Source: JBFKAV01 sp041621405 (GTDB lineage: Bacteria; Pseudomonadota; Alphaproteobacteria; Rhodobacterales; Rhodobacteraceae). From it: a stretch of DNA of 20,183 nt. The stretch spans positions 1 to 20,183 of the forward strand of contig JBFKAV010000049.1 of NCBI GenBank assembly GCA_041621405.1, written 5' to 3'. A model generated the notes under the pieces. The model was not told the origin of the DNA. It saw only the letters and a list, made by a program, of their open reading frames with translations, and did not search any database. The position numbers were made by a program, and so were the translations under genes. Of the stretch, positions 1 through 7,454 are shown piece by piece; positions within the stretch are counted from its first letter, which is position 1; every line of letters begins with the position of its first letter.

Positions 1-531
1 AACCATCATGCCGAGCGTCGCGATGAAGGGGGGAATCCGGGTATAGGCGATCAAAAGCCCGTTGATCATGCCCGCGATCAAGCCGCACGTGAGGCCCACG
101 AGCAACGGCACGATGATCGGCAGGTCCATCGCCCAAGGCCCGAAGATCGCCTTCGGGTTCGGCTGGCCGTTGACCAGCTCGGTCTGAGCGAAGCTCATGG
201 CGATCATCGCCGTCGCGCCGACCACCGAGCCCGACGACAGGTCGATGCCGCCGGTGATGATGACCTGCGTCACTCCGAGCGCGATGATGCCGATGATCGA
301 CACCTGCAGGATGATGATCTTGATCCGCGCCATGTTCAGGATCGTCCCGTCCCGGCGCGAGTTGAAATCGAACAGCAGGCTCTGGCCGTTCATGTAGGGG
401 AGCAGCTGCCCCAGCGCCTCGAAGATGACGATGATAAGGATGAGCGCGATGAAGACGTTGACCTCATTCGGCCAGGCGCGCTTCGACCTGTCGAAGGTCA
501 GGCCGCCGGTGCCGTGCGTGATGTCCGCCAT
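1..531 (-). CDS. ABC sugar/cyclitol transporter permease (RbsC/XylH type), 3' end outside window
   Basis: This is the inner-membrane permease of a carbohydrate-type ABC importer, working with the binding protein encoded just upstream. The visible 177 residues start at ATG 531, behind a GGGAGGGG Shine-Dalgarno sequence, and run off the left edge; no ORF caller that needs a stop would list it. Membrane segments are visible at about residues 24-46, 70-92, 99-115 and 137-165. Family hallmarks are GGIDLSSGSVVG at 94-105, matching the GGIDLSVG signature of RbsC-like permeases, and IPPFIATLGMM at 166-176. The gene is last in the leftward run lacI, isomerase, binding protein, permease; the ATPase partner is presumably further left. 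Known from the family: ribose, xylose and myo-inositol importers have this subunit. Inferred from neighbours: the substrate is a cyclitol or O-methyl cyclitol. Confidence 0.93.
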   Translation of the reverse strand, partial: MADITHGTGGLTFDRSKRAWPNEVNVFIALILIIVIFEALGQLLPYMNGQSLLFDFNSRRDGTILNMARIKIIILQVSIIGIIALGVTQVIITGGIDLSSGSVVGATAMIAMSFAQTELVNGQPNPKAIFGPWAMDLPIIVPLLVGLTCGLIAGMINGLLIAYTRIPPFIATLGMMV

Positions 532-549
532 TGGGGATCCCCTCCCATT

Positions 550-603
550 CGGGCGATGCCTGTCGCCCGCGTCCAGTGGTGCGGAGCGGCACTGGAATGC
601 CGC
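550..603 (-). other. Stem-loop cluster between binding-protein and permease genes
   Basis: The 96-nt spacer between the binding-protein gene and the permease gene holds three possible stems. CGGGCGA/TCGCCCG at 550-569 has 7 bp and a 6-nt loop. TCCAGTG/CACTGGA at 572-596 has 7 bp and an 11-nt loop. GCGGCA/TGCCGC at 586-603 has 6 bp and a 6-nt loop and competes with the second. No U-run follows, so this is not a classical terminator. In other ABC operons, hairpins at this place stabilise the upstream message so that the binding protein outnumbers the membrane subunits; that role is inferred here. Confidence 0.5.
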
Positions 604-627
604 CCCGCGAGTCTCACGCCGAAGCGC

Positions 628-1566
628 CTAGTTGCGCGCCATGAACTCGTCGATGTTGCCCGGCGTCACCAGCAGGAACGGGATGTAGACCTTCTGGTCC
701 ACGTCCTCGCCACGGGCCAGCTTCAGCGCGGTGTCGACCGACCCGGCGCCCTGGCCATGCGCGTCCTGGAACACGGTGACGTCGAGCTCGCCCGCCTGCA
801 TCGCCACCAGCGCGTCCTGCGTGGCGTCGACGCCGCCGACCTCGACGTCGGCCATGTCGATGCCCGCGGCCTTCATCGCCTGGATCGCGCCGATCGCCAT
901 CTCGTCGTTGTTGGCGATGACGAAGTCGAAGGCCTCGCCCGAGCTGAGCCAGTTGGTCATCAGGCTCTGGGCCTCGTCGCGCGACCAGTTCGCGGTCTGC
1001 TCGTCGATCAGCGTCATGAAGTTGCACATGTCAATTCCGATGATGTCATGCACGTCCTTCGAGCGCTGCACGGCGGCCTGGTTCGAAAGCTGGCCGTTCA
1101 TCAGGTAGCCCGTGGCGCCGCCGGCAAGGCCCTTTGCGCGCAGGTTCTTGCAGATCTCGAAGGCTTCCAGCGTGCCCGACTCGATCTCGTTCGAGGCCAC
1201 GAAGGCCTGGGTCTCGGGCATGCTGTCGACGTTGTCGGGCTGGCGGTTGACGTAGACCAGCGGCACGTCGCCGGCCGCCGCCGAAATGGCCTCGCCCGCC
1301 GAGGTGTCGACGATGTTGACGATGATCGCGTCGACGCCAGCGGCGACGAAGTTCGCCACCTGGTCGATCTGCTTGCCGATGTCGTCCTGGGCGTCCTCGA
1401 CCTGCAGCTCGACGCCGTCGAGCGAGGCAGCGTGATCGACCATGCCGTTGCGCATCACGGTCAGGAAGTTGTCGTCGAACCGCGAAACTGACGCGCCGAT
1501 GGTCTCCGCCATCGCGGTCGAGCCGAGCAGCGACACGATGCCGGCTGCGATAAGGGTCTTCTTCAT
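628..1566 (-). CDS. Periplasmic sugar/cyclitol-binding protein of an ABC importer (MocB/rhizopine-binding-like)
   Basis: This is a 312-residue type 1 periplasmic-binding protein (RbsB fold) that would capture the substrate for the downstream permease. A signal peptide covers residues 1-20 (MKK, hydrophobic core, then STAMA before ETIG). The start is ATG 1566 behind GGGAGGAAACAG. Fold signatures are GKQIDQVANFVAAGVDAIIVN, PLVYVNR, FVASNEIESG, FDFVIANNDEMAIGA and VGGVDATQDA, as in ribose and inositol binding proteins. It sits 83 nt after the isomerase gene and 96 nt before the permease gene on the same strand. The rhizopine-binding protein MocB and myo-inositol-binding proteins belong to this group, and the neighbouring MocD/MocE/MocA-type genes favour a cyclitol or methylated inosamine ligand. 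Ligand identity is inference; a pentose or other sugar is possible. Confidence 0.9.
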   Translation of the reverse strand: MKKTLIAAGIVSLLGSTAMAETIGASVSRFDDNFLTVMRNGMVDHAASLDGVELQVEDAQDDIGKQIDQVANFVAAGVDAIIVNIVDTSAGEAISAAAGDVPLVYVNRQPDNVDSMPETQAFVASNEIESGTLEAFEICKNLRAKGLAGGATGYLMNGQLSNQAAVQRSKDVHDIIGIDMCNFMTLIDEQTANWSRDEAQSLMTNWLSSGEAFDFVIANNDEMAIGAIQAMKAAGIDMADVEVGGVDATQDALVAMQAGELDVTVFQDAHGQGAGSVDTALKLARGEDVDQKVYIPFLLVTPGNIDEFMARN

Positions 1567-1649
1567 CTGTTTCCTCCCTAACAGGTGTCCGGCGCACCCT
1601 GAAAACTGTCTCAGCCGGAAGCCCTCGCGGGCGTTGCGTATCGGACCCG

Positions 1650-2468
1650 TCAGGCCGCCATCTGGGCTAGCCGGGACCGGATGAATGCGAAGGACCGGGC
1701 GATCTCGGCTGCCGGGTCCGGAAGGGCGTGGGTTTCGGGTGCGAAGGCCTCGAAGGAGACCGGGCCGGAGTAACCCGCGGCCTTGAGCGCCTGGATCTGC
1801 TCCACGTTGCCGAGCCGGTCTCGGCCGTCGACCAGCACGCGGTGCGCGTCGGTCATATCGCTGACCGCCACCGACGGGTCGGCGACGCCCGAGATGTGCA
1901 CGATCCCGGTATGCTCGGGGAAAATCGGCCCGCCGCTCGCGAGCGTGTGGTGGAAGGTGTCGTGGACCAGCATGAAGCGATCCCTGGCGCCGAGCGATAC
2001 GATCGCCTCGACCGCCTCGGACTTGTAGCGCAGCGCGCAGATCTCGAAGCCGAGCGGCTCGACCAGGCCAACGAGGCCGTGGTCCTCGAGCATCGGCTTC
2101 AGCTCCTTCAGTGCCACCCGCAGGTTCGCCTGCCGCTCGCCGTTGCCCATGCCCTGGCCGTCGTTGCGAGGGATGAGGCTCACTGCCTCGGCGCCGGCGG
2201 CGCGGGCGATCTTCATCAGCGCCAGCGCTTCGGCGGCCTTGTCGGAGGACCAGTCGTTGAAGCGCTTGACCTCGGCCAGTGCGAGCAGGCGCAGGCCCTT
2301 GGCGCTGGCCATCTCGCCCGCCGCCTCGGGGGCGAGCCCGTCGAACAGCGGCTGCGGCAGGTCGTTGCGGACTTCGACGCCGACGCAACCGAGGCCGGCG
2401 GCAATGTCGAGCAACTCCGCAAAGCTCTTGCGCGCAACGGTCATGTGGTTGAGCGCCGTCGGCAGCAT
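1650..2468 (-). CDS. TIM-barrel sugar isomerase/epimerase (IolI/MocC-like)
   Basis: This is a 272-residue cytoplasmic protein of the xylose-isomerase-like TIM-barrel superfamily, which includes IolI (2-keto-myo-inositol isomerase), IolE and the rhizopine protein MocC. I chose ATG 2468 (MLPTALNHMTV) because a GGGGGGAAG Shine-Dalgarno sequence precedes it and the 47 residues upstream are arginine-rich with no family likeness. Probable metal ligands are Glu in GLVEPLGFE (137 or 142), Asp170 and His173 in LVHDTFHH, His191 in IVHISG and Glu240 in VSFEAFAP. This is the usual E-D-H-E set of divalent-metal isomerases. It lies between lacI and the binding-protein gene on the same strand, so it probably acts on the ketone made by the Gfo/Idh dehydrogenase of the divergent operon. 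The exact substrate is unknown. Confidence 0.87.
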   Translation of the reverse strand: MLPTALNHMTVARKSFAELLDIAAGLGCVGVEVRNDLPQPLFDGLAPEAAGEMASAKGLRLLALAEVKRFNDWSSDKAAEALALMKIARAAGAEAVSLIPRNDGQGMGNGERQANLRVALKELKPMLEDHGLVGLVEPLGFEICALRYKSEAVEAIVSLGARDRFMLVHDTFHHTLASGGPIFPEHTGIVHISGVADPSVAVSDMTDAHRVLVDGRDRLGNVEQIQALKAAGYSGPVSFEAFAPETHALPDPAAEIARSFAFIRSRLAQMAA

Positions 2469-2614
2469 CGCTTCCCCCCTGCCCGGTACGTTGACCGGTC
2501 GCGCGGCGCATTGGCGCACCACTGTCGGCTTCGACACTGCGCGGCGGCGGGCCCTCGCGTCAACGCGATTCGGGTCAGATTCCCTCATTCCTGACGGAAT
2601 TCGACGCATCCTGC

Positions 2615-2630
2615 TGATGGTTTTTCGTCA
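2615..2630 (-). promoter_or_regulatory. Candidate LacI-family operator, copy 1
   Basis: Read on the minus strand, TGACGAAAAACCATCA is an imperfect dyad, TGAYG-N6-CRTCA. It lies directly after the lacI stop codon and 146 nt before the isomerase start. A copy matching at 15 of 16 positions lies in front of lacI. A weaker TGACGGAAT half-site is at 2592-2600. Being present on both sides of the regulator gene fits autoregulation plus control of the isomerase-transporter transcript; binding is inferred. Confidence 0.55.
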
Positions 2631-2631
2631 G

Positions 2632-3663
2632 TCAGACCGATTCCGGCAAGTAGAGATGCGGCGGCAGGAAATGCTGCCCGGAGAAGTCCGATACCCCATG
2701 TTCCACCGCTGAAGTCATCAACGCCACGAGGTCGTGGCAGAGCGTGGCCAGCGGCGTGGCGATCACCAGCGCGACGTAGCGGTCGGCGAGGGCGGCCCGC
2801 GATTCCGGCGTGATCTCGTTGACCACGAGCGCCACGTCGAGGGGCTGGCGCGCTTCGCGCAGGGCGGCGATTGCGCCCTCCATGCCGCCGCCGGCGCAGT
2901 AGATGCCGCGCAGGTCGGGGTGGCGGGCCAGGAGGTCGAGCGTGGCCTCGTAGGTCAGCTGCCGGGTCTCGAGGTTGACCAAGGTGTCGAGGATGGTGAA
3001 CTGCGGCGCGTATTCGCGGAAATAGCTGCGGAAGCCGGTCTCGCGCAGCTCGTGGCCGTGCCAGCGGTAGCCGCCGACGAAGACCGCGATCTTGCCCGGC
3101 CTGTGCACGGCGGTGACGATCATCGAGGCTGCGATCCGGCCCACCTTCACGTTGTTTAACCCCACGTAGCTCTGCCTCACGCCTTGCGCGAAATCGTTCA
3201 GGAGCGCGAAGCCGGGGATGCCGGCGTCCTTCAGCTCCTGGACGACCTCGGTGACCTCGTGATGGGTGACGGCGGTAGCTGCCACCGCATGGGCGCGGCC
3301 TTTCATTCCGCGCATCAGGGCGGCGAAATCGGCGGGCGTCTGCGAACTGGCGAATTCCACGATCGCCTCGCCTCGGATGTTTGGCGCCGCCCGAACGGCG
3401 CGCTCGATCTCGGCGGTGAAAGCCTGGTAGAAGGCCTGCTTCTCCTTGTGCAGCACGAAGCCGAAGCGCCTGAGCGGCAGCTGCTGCTGGATCCGGCTCT
3501 CGATCAGCGCTGAAGCGTGGTAGCCGATCCGGTGGGCCGCCTCGAAGACGCGTCGCGCCGTGGACTCGCGCACCCGCTCACGGCCATTCAGCACCCGGTC
3601 GACGGTCGCCACGCTGACGCCGGCCTCGCGGGCGACGTCGGAGATCGTCGGTCTGCGCGCCAT
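2632..3663 (-). CDS. LacI-family transcriptional regulator of the cyclitol locus
   Basis: This is a 343-residue DNA-binding repressor-type regulator. The N-terminal helix-turn-helix at residues 5-30 contains TISDVAREAGVSVATVDRVLNG and the expected hinge-helix follows. The rest is a periplasmic-binding-like sugar sensor domain (FGFVLHKEKQAFYQAF, AVAATAVTHHEV, KIAVFVGG, IYCAGGGMEGAI). The start is ATG 3663 with a GAGG about 9 nt upstream. The effector domain resembles those of regulators that sense the imported sugar or its first catabolite. It heads the leftward run and faces the oxygenase operon across a 143-nt spacer. Classical rhizobial moc clusters use a GntR-type MocR, so a LacI regulator is a difference. 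Function is secure at family level; the effector is inferred to be a cyclitol derivative. Confidence 0.93.
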   Translation of the reverse strand: MARRPTISDVAREAGVSVATVDRVLNGRERVRESTARRVFEAAHRIGYHASALIESRIQQQLPLRRFGFVLHKEKQAFYQAFTAEIERAVRAAPNIRGEAIVEFASSQTPADFAALMRGMKGRAHAVAATAVTHHEVTEVVQELKDAGIPGFALLNDFAQGVRQSYVGLNNVKVGRIAASMIVTAVHRPGKIAVFVGGYRWHGHELRETGFRSYFREYAPQFTILDTLVNLETRQLTYEATLDLLARHPDLRGIYCAGGGMEGAIAALREARQPLDVALVVNEITPESRAALADRYVALVIATPLATLCHDLVALMTSAVEHGVSDFSGQHFLPPHLYLPESV

Positions 3664-3680
3664 CGCGGGGCCTCGCGGAT

Positions 3681-3696
3681 TGACGAAAAAACATCA
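3681..3696 (+). promoter_or_regulatory. Candidate LacI-family operator, copy 2, in the lacI/mocD divergent promoter region
   Basis: TGACGAAAAAACATCA is the same TGAYG-N6-CRTCA dyad as copy 1, with one difference. It begins 18 nt upstream of the lacI start and lies in the divergent spacer to the oxygenase gene. It overlaps a TTGACG hexamer at 3680-3685 that could be a rightward -35 box. A further TGACGAAAT half-site lies at 3714-3722. Placed here, one bound regulator could control both arms. Confidence 0.55.
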
Positions 3697-3806
3697 AAAA
3701 TCGAGAGCCATTCTGACGAAATCTGAGGTGATTCCAACCGCGAATGTAGGAGCGCGCAGGAATCGGCCGTATCGTGCCCGTCGCAGCGAGAGCGGGAGGA
3801 GCCCCC

Positions 3807-4889
3807 ATGACCAAGCGCGACTACAATCTTCTTGGCGAGAACGGTCGCCGAGCGGTGGCGACCGGGCTCGCCGCGGCCGATTGGTATCACACCGAGATCC
3901 CGCGAAAGGAGATGAAGGCGCTGATGACCCGCGATGACCAGCCGGCGATCCGCGACACGATCATCCTCTACGGCGCGATGATCCTTTTCGCCGGGATCGG
4001 CATCGCGCTCTGGCCGTCGTGGTGGTCGGCGCCGTTCTGGCTGGCCTACGGGGTGCTCTACGGCTCGGCCTCGGATTCGCGCTGGCACGAATGCGGCCAC
4101 GGCACCGCCTTCCGCACACCCTGGATGAACAACGTCGTCTACCACATCGCCTCGTTCATGATGGTCCGCAATCCGGTGGCGTGGCGCTGGAGCCACGCCC
4201 GCCACCACACCGACACGATCATCGTCGGCCGCGACCCCGAGATCGTGGCGATGCGGCCGCCGCACCTGGCCCGCATCGTCTCCAACTTTTTCGGGATCTC
4301 GGATGCCTGGCACGGCTGGGGTCGGATGCTGCTGAACGCAAGCGGCCGGCTCGACCCCGAGGAGGCGACCTATATCCCCGACAGCGAGAAGCCGAAGGTT
4401 GTCCTGGTGGCCCGGGTCTGGGTGGCGATCTACGCCGCTACCATCGTGCTCGCGCTCTGGATGGGCTCGATCCTGCCCTTGATGGTGATCGGCCTGCCGA
4501 GGCTCTACGGCGCCTGGCATCACGTGATGACCGGCGTCCTGCAGCACGCGGGCCTGGCCGAGGACGTGCTCGACCATCGCCTGAACAGCCGCACCGTCTA
4601 CATGAACCCGATCTCCCGCTTCATCTACTGGAACATGAACTACCACGTGGAGCACCACATGTTTCCGATGGTGCCCTATCACCGGCTTCCGGAGCTGCAC
4701 GAGAAGATCAAGGGCGACCTGCCCGCGCCCAACACCTCGATCTGGCAGGCCTACCGGGAGGTGATCCCGGTCCTGAAGCGGCAGCTCGCCTACGAGGACT
4801 TCTTCCTCAAGCGCCAGCTTCCGGGGAGCGCCAAGCCCTACCGCGAGGACCTGCACGCCGAGGCGCTCGGCAGCGCGGCGGCCGGATAG
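3807..4889 (+). CDS. mocD: Membrane di-iron oxygenase, fatty-acid-desaturase family (MocD-like)
   Basis: This 360-residue integral membrane protein belongs to the desaturase/hydroxylase superfamily. The three histidine boxes are H94-ECG-H98, H130-AR-HH134 and H280-VE-HH284, with extra histidines at 238-239 and 247; these ligate the di-iron centre. Membrane spans are likely near 50-86 and 198-233. The start at ATG 3807 is set by GGGAGGAG at 3794-3801; the preceding 11 codons are not part of the family. The next gene is a MocE-type Rieske ferredoxin, its likely electron donor. In Sinorhizobium, mocDEF have been linked to demethylation of the rhizopine 3-O-methyl-scyllo-inosamine, with MocD the oxygenase. 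A fatty-acid desaturase role cannot be excluded from sequence alone, but the surrounding cyclitol genes favour oxidative O-demethylation. Confidence 0.82.
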   Translation: MTKRDYNLLGENGRRAVATGLAAADWYHTEIPRKEMKALMTRDDQPAIRDTIILYGAMILFAGIGIALWPSWWSAPFWLAYGVLYGSASDSRWHECGHGTAFRTPWMNNVVYHIASFMMVRNPVAWRWSHARHHTDTIIVGRDPEIVAMRPPHLARIVSNFFGISDAWHGWGRMLLNASGRLDPEEATYIPDSEKPKVVLVARVWVAIYAATIVLALWMGSILPLMVIGLPRLYGAWHHVMTGVLQHAGLAEDVLDHRLNSRTVYMNPISRFIYWNMNYHVEHHMFPMVPYHRLPELHEKIKGDLPAPNTSIWQAYREVIPVLKRQLAYEDFFLKRQLPGSAKPYREDLHAEALGSAAAG

Positions 4890-4925
4890 CCGGACAACCT
4901 AATCACGCAAGGAAGGACCTGCCCC

Positions 4926-5240
4926 ATGAGTCAGTGGATCGACGCCTGCGCGACCGACGAGATCGACGAGGAGGATGTGATCAAGTGGGACCACGGCGGT
5001 CGCACCTTCGCGCTCTACCATTCGCCCGACGGCGAGTTCTTCTGCACCGACGGGCTCTGCACCCACGAGCAGGTGCACCTTTCGGGCGGCCTCGTCATGG
5101 ACCACGTGATCGAGTGCCCCAAGCACAACGGCCAGTTCGACTACCGGACCGGCGAGGCGATGCGGGCGCCGGTCTGCGTGAACCTCAGGACCTACCCGGT
5201 TCGGGTCGAGAGCGGCCGCGTGATGGTGCAGGTGGATTGA
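4926..5240 (+). CDS. mocE: MocE-type Rieske [2Fe-2S] ferredoxin
   Basis: This is a 104-residue soluble Rieske ferredoxin. The cluster ligands are C45-T-H47 and C64-P-K-H67, separated by 16 residues, the standard CxH...CxxH arrangement. It lacks a signal peptide or membrane anchor and has the length of a stand-alone Rieske ferredoxin. The start is ATG 4926 after GGAAGGA. It lies 36 nt behind the di-iron oxygenase gene and its TGA overlaps the ATG of the PanB-like gene, so the three are one transcript. Known: MocE and similar ferredoxins pass electrons from a reductase to an oxygenase. No ferredoxin reductase (MocF) is seen in the window, so the reductase must be encoded elsewhere or shared. 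Confidence 0.92.
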   Translation: MSQWIDACATDEIDEEDVIKWDHGGRTFALYHSPDGEFFCTDGLCTHEQVHLSGGLVMDHVIECPKHNGQFDYRTGEAMRAPVCVNLRTYPVRVESGRVMVQVD

Positions 5241-6052
5241 TGGGGTTCGCGCCTTCGGCCAGGCACACCGTCGCGAGCCTGCTCGCGAACCGTGGCAGGC
5301 ACCAGTACGCCATGCTCCGCGTCGAGACGCTGGAGGAGGCGGCGGCCGCCGAGGCGGCGGGGGTCGAGCTCTTCTCGGTGCCGCCCTCTATGATCATGGA
5401 CCGCCGCTTCCGCGAGGTGGCGCCCAACGCCTTCGCCTTCCCGGGCGACAATTTCTACGAGATCGGCGGGACGGAGGATTTCCTCCGCTGGGCGATGCCG
5501 CTCGTCAAGCACGGCGCGGACGGGGTCTACTGCTCCGGCTCGCTCGCCACGGTGCGGGCACTGGCCGACCACGCGATCCCGGTCTGCGGCCATGTCGGCC
5601 TGATCCCCTCGAAGCGGACCTGGACCGGTGGCTTCAGGGCGGTCGGCAAGACGCTCGACGGCGCCAAGCGGGTCTGGGAGCAGGTGAATGCGCACGAGGA
5701 GGCCGGCGCCTTCGCCGTCGAGATCGAGGTGGTGCCGCACCAGATCACCGAAGCGATCGCCGAAAGGACCTCGCTCTTTGTGCTCTCGATGGGCGGCGGC
5801 GCTGCGGGTCACGCGCAGTATCTCTTCTCAGACGACGTGCTCGGCCAGAACCGGGGGCATGTCCCGCGCCATGCCCGCGTCTATGCCGATTTCGCCGCCG
5901 AGTACGACCGGCTGCAGGAGAAGCGGATCGCCGCGATGACGGCGTTCGCCGAGGACGTGCACGGCGGCGCCTATCCCTCGGCCGAGTACCTTGTCGAGGC
6001 TGGGGCCGATGTCGTATCGGCTTTTCGGGACTGGCTCTCCACGAACGGATAG
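5240..6052 (+). CDS. Divergent PanB-like protein (ketopantoate hydroxymethyltransferase family)
   Basis: This 270-residue protein aligns with PanB along most of its length. Matching stretches are PVCGHVGLIPS at 114-124, GGFRAVGKT at 130-138, a segment ending in AGAFAVEIEVVP with the base-like Glu163, and SDDVLG/HVPRHARVYADF/YPSAEY in the C-terminal third. Compared from memory with E. coli PanB, the VGDSLG metal-binding stretch is replaced by FSVPPS and the KIEGG stretch by YCSGS. Two of the three acidic Mg2+-site residues therefore appear lost, while Asp70 may replace the third. It starts at ATG 5240 inside the mocE stop (TGATG overlap). Housekeeping pantothenate synthesis is unlikely in this operon. 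A role in a retro-aldol, C1-transfer or lyase step on a cyclitol breakdown product is inference. Confidence 0.72.
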   Translation: MGFAPSARHTVASLLANRGRHQYAMLRVETLEEAAAAEAAGVELFSVPPSMIMDRRFREVAPNAFAFPGDNFYEIGGTEDFLRWAMPLVKHGADGVYCSGSLATVRALADHAIPVCGHVGLIPSKRTWTGGFRAVGKTLDGAKRVWEQVNAHEEAGAFAVEIEVVPHQITEAIAERTSLFVLSMGGGAAGHAQYLFSDDVLGQNRGHVPRHARVYADFAAEYDRLQEKRIAAMTAFAEDVHGGAYPSAEYLVEAGADVVSAFRDWLSTNG

Positions 6053-6055
6053 ATC

Positions 6056-7174
6056 ATGACGCCGCCTGGCATCGGGCTCATCGGCACGGGATTCACGGGC
6101 AAGGCGCACGCGCTGGCCTGGCGGCAGGCCCGCGCGGTCACGGGAGACGTGCCCGAGGTGCGGCTCGAGCTTCTTTGCGACACGCCCGAAGACAAGGCGG
6201 CTGCGATGGCCGACCAGTTCGGCTTTGTGCGGGCGACGGGTGACTGGCGCGCGCTGATCGCCGATCCGAAGGTCGACATCGTCTCGATCACCACGCCGAA
6301 CAACCTGCACCGGGAGATGGCGATCGCAGCGCTCGAGGCCGGCAAGCACGTCTGGTGCGAAAAGCCGATGGCGCTGACCATGGAGGACGCCGAGGCGATG
6401 GTGGCCGCGGCGCGGAAGGCCGGGCGCAGGACGCTGCTGGGCTACAACTACGTCCGCAACCCTTCCTTCCTCCATGCCGAGCGGCTGATCGCCTCGGGCC
6501 GGATCGGCCGGGCCGTGCATTTCCGCGGCTGGGTCGACGAGGACTACCAGGCCGACCCCGAGTTGCCCTGGACCTGGCGGGCCAAGCTCGCCGATGCCGG
6601 GCTCGGCGCGCTGGGCGACCTGGGCTGCCATCTGGTGTCGATGATGCTGCGCCTGATGGGGCCGGTGGAAAGCCTGATCGCGGACATGCAGATCATCCAC
6701 GAGACCCGGCCCGTCGAGGGCGGCAAGCGTGCAAAGGTCGAAAACGAGGACACCGCTACCGCGATCCTGCGTTTCGCGAGCGGGGCGCAGGGCTCGATCT
6801 CGACCTCGCGCTCGGCCTGGGGGCGGAAGAACCGGCTCGACTTCGAGGTCCACGGCACGAAGGGCATGATCGCCTTCGCGCAGGAACGGATGAACGAGCT
6901 CCAGCTCTACATGAACGAGGGCGAGAAGGCCGAGGCCGGGTTCCGAACAATCCTGAGCGGCCCGGCGCATCCGCCCTTCGGGCAGTTCGTGCCGGCCCCG
7001 GGCCATCAGCTCGGGTTCATCGATCTCAAGATCCTCGAGGCGGCGGAGTTCCTGCGTGGCATCACGGGCGGCACGCCCGCCTGGCCGGATTTCGAGGCCG
7101 GGCTCGGCATCGAGGCGATCATTCACGGCCTTGCCGAAGCGGCGCGCTCGGGATTGCGGGTGCGGATCGAATGA
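6056..7174 (+). CDS. Gfo/Idh/MocA-family NAD(P)-dependent dehydrogenase
   Basis: This is a 372-residue cytoplasmic oxidoreductase. The N-terminal Rossmann fold has G10-TG-FTG15, then VDIVSITTPNNLH and the family motif E102-K103-P104 (VWCEKP), whose lysine is catalytic. The D188-LGC-H192 pair (GALGDLGCH) is the usual Asp/His of inositol dehydrogenases. The C-terminal part is the alpha/beta substrate domain (GSISTSRSAWGRKN, FEVHGTKGMIAF). It starts at ATG 6056, 3 nt after the PanB-like stop, and closes the rightward operon. Members include inositol 2-dehydrogenase (IolG) and the rhizopine protein MocA. It probably oxidises the inositol or inosamine ring to an inosose after demethylation; whether it uses NAD or NADP is not readable here. 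Confidence 0.92.
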   Translation: MTPPGIGLIGTGFTGKAHALAWRQARAVTGDVPEVRLELLCDTPEDKAAAMADQFGFVRATGDWRALIADPKVDIVSITTPNNLHREMAIAALEAGKHVWCEKPMALTMEDAEAMVAAARKAGRRTLLGYNYVRNPSFLHAERLIASGRIGRAVHFRGWVDEDYQADPELPWTWRAKLADAGLGALGDLGCHLVSMMLRLMGPVESLIADMQIIHETRPVEGGKRAKVENEDTATAILRFASGAQGSISTSRSAWGRKNRLDFEVHGTKGMIAFAQERMNELQLYMNEGEKAEAGFRTILSGPAHPPFGQFVPAPGHQLGFIDLKILEAAEFLRGITGGTPAWPDFEAGLGIEAIIHGLAEAARSGLRVRIE

Positions 7175-7454
7175 CCAAAGGGATGCGGTGTCGAGACCTC
7201 TCGGCCGCGGGCGTTCAAGACCGAGCCTGGCGTAATCGCAGTCGTGAAGTGATCGGCGGCGCCGGCACTCGCCGGTCGGGAACGACGAGTCACGGGTGAC
7301 CTTCCAATCGCTCGCCGTGGTGGGCGATCCTGGTCCGGCCGGAAGCGAATCACCCGGACGCGATTTCGGCGCGTGAGGTCGATTTAGCGTCTTCCGGATT
7401 GCACCAATACCGGGCTCTGGCACCGCTCTGTTCGCGGAAAAGGCGAAACCTGTC

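Noticed and set aside
3807..4889. Housekeeping fatty-acid desaturase as the primary call for the di-iron protein
   Set aside because: Adjacency to a MocE Rieske ferredoxin, a Gfo/Idh dehydrogenase and cyclitol transport genes fits MocD better, though sequence alone does not exclude a desaturase.
4019..6052. 677-codon frame that appears to fuse a long upstream region to the PanB-like protein
   Set aside because: The part before 5240 is a shadow of mocD and mocE; the PanB-like protein begins at the ATG overlapping the mocE stop.
7413..7434. TGGCAC-like element suggesting a sigma-54 promoter
   Set aside because: The -24-like TGGCAC is not followed by TTGC at the required spacing and no gene starts downstream.
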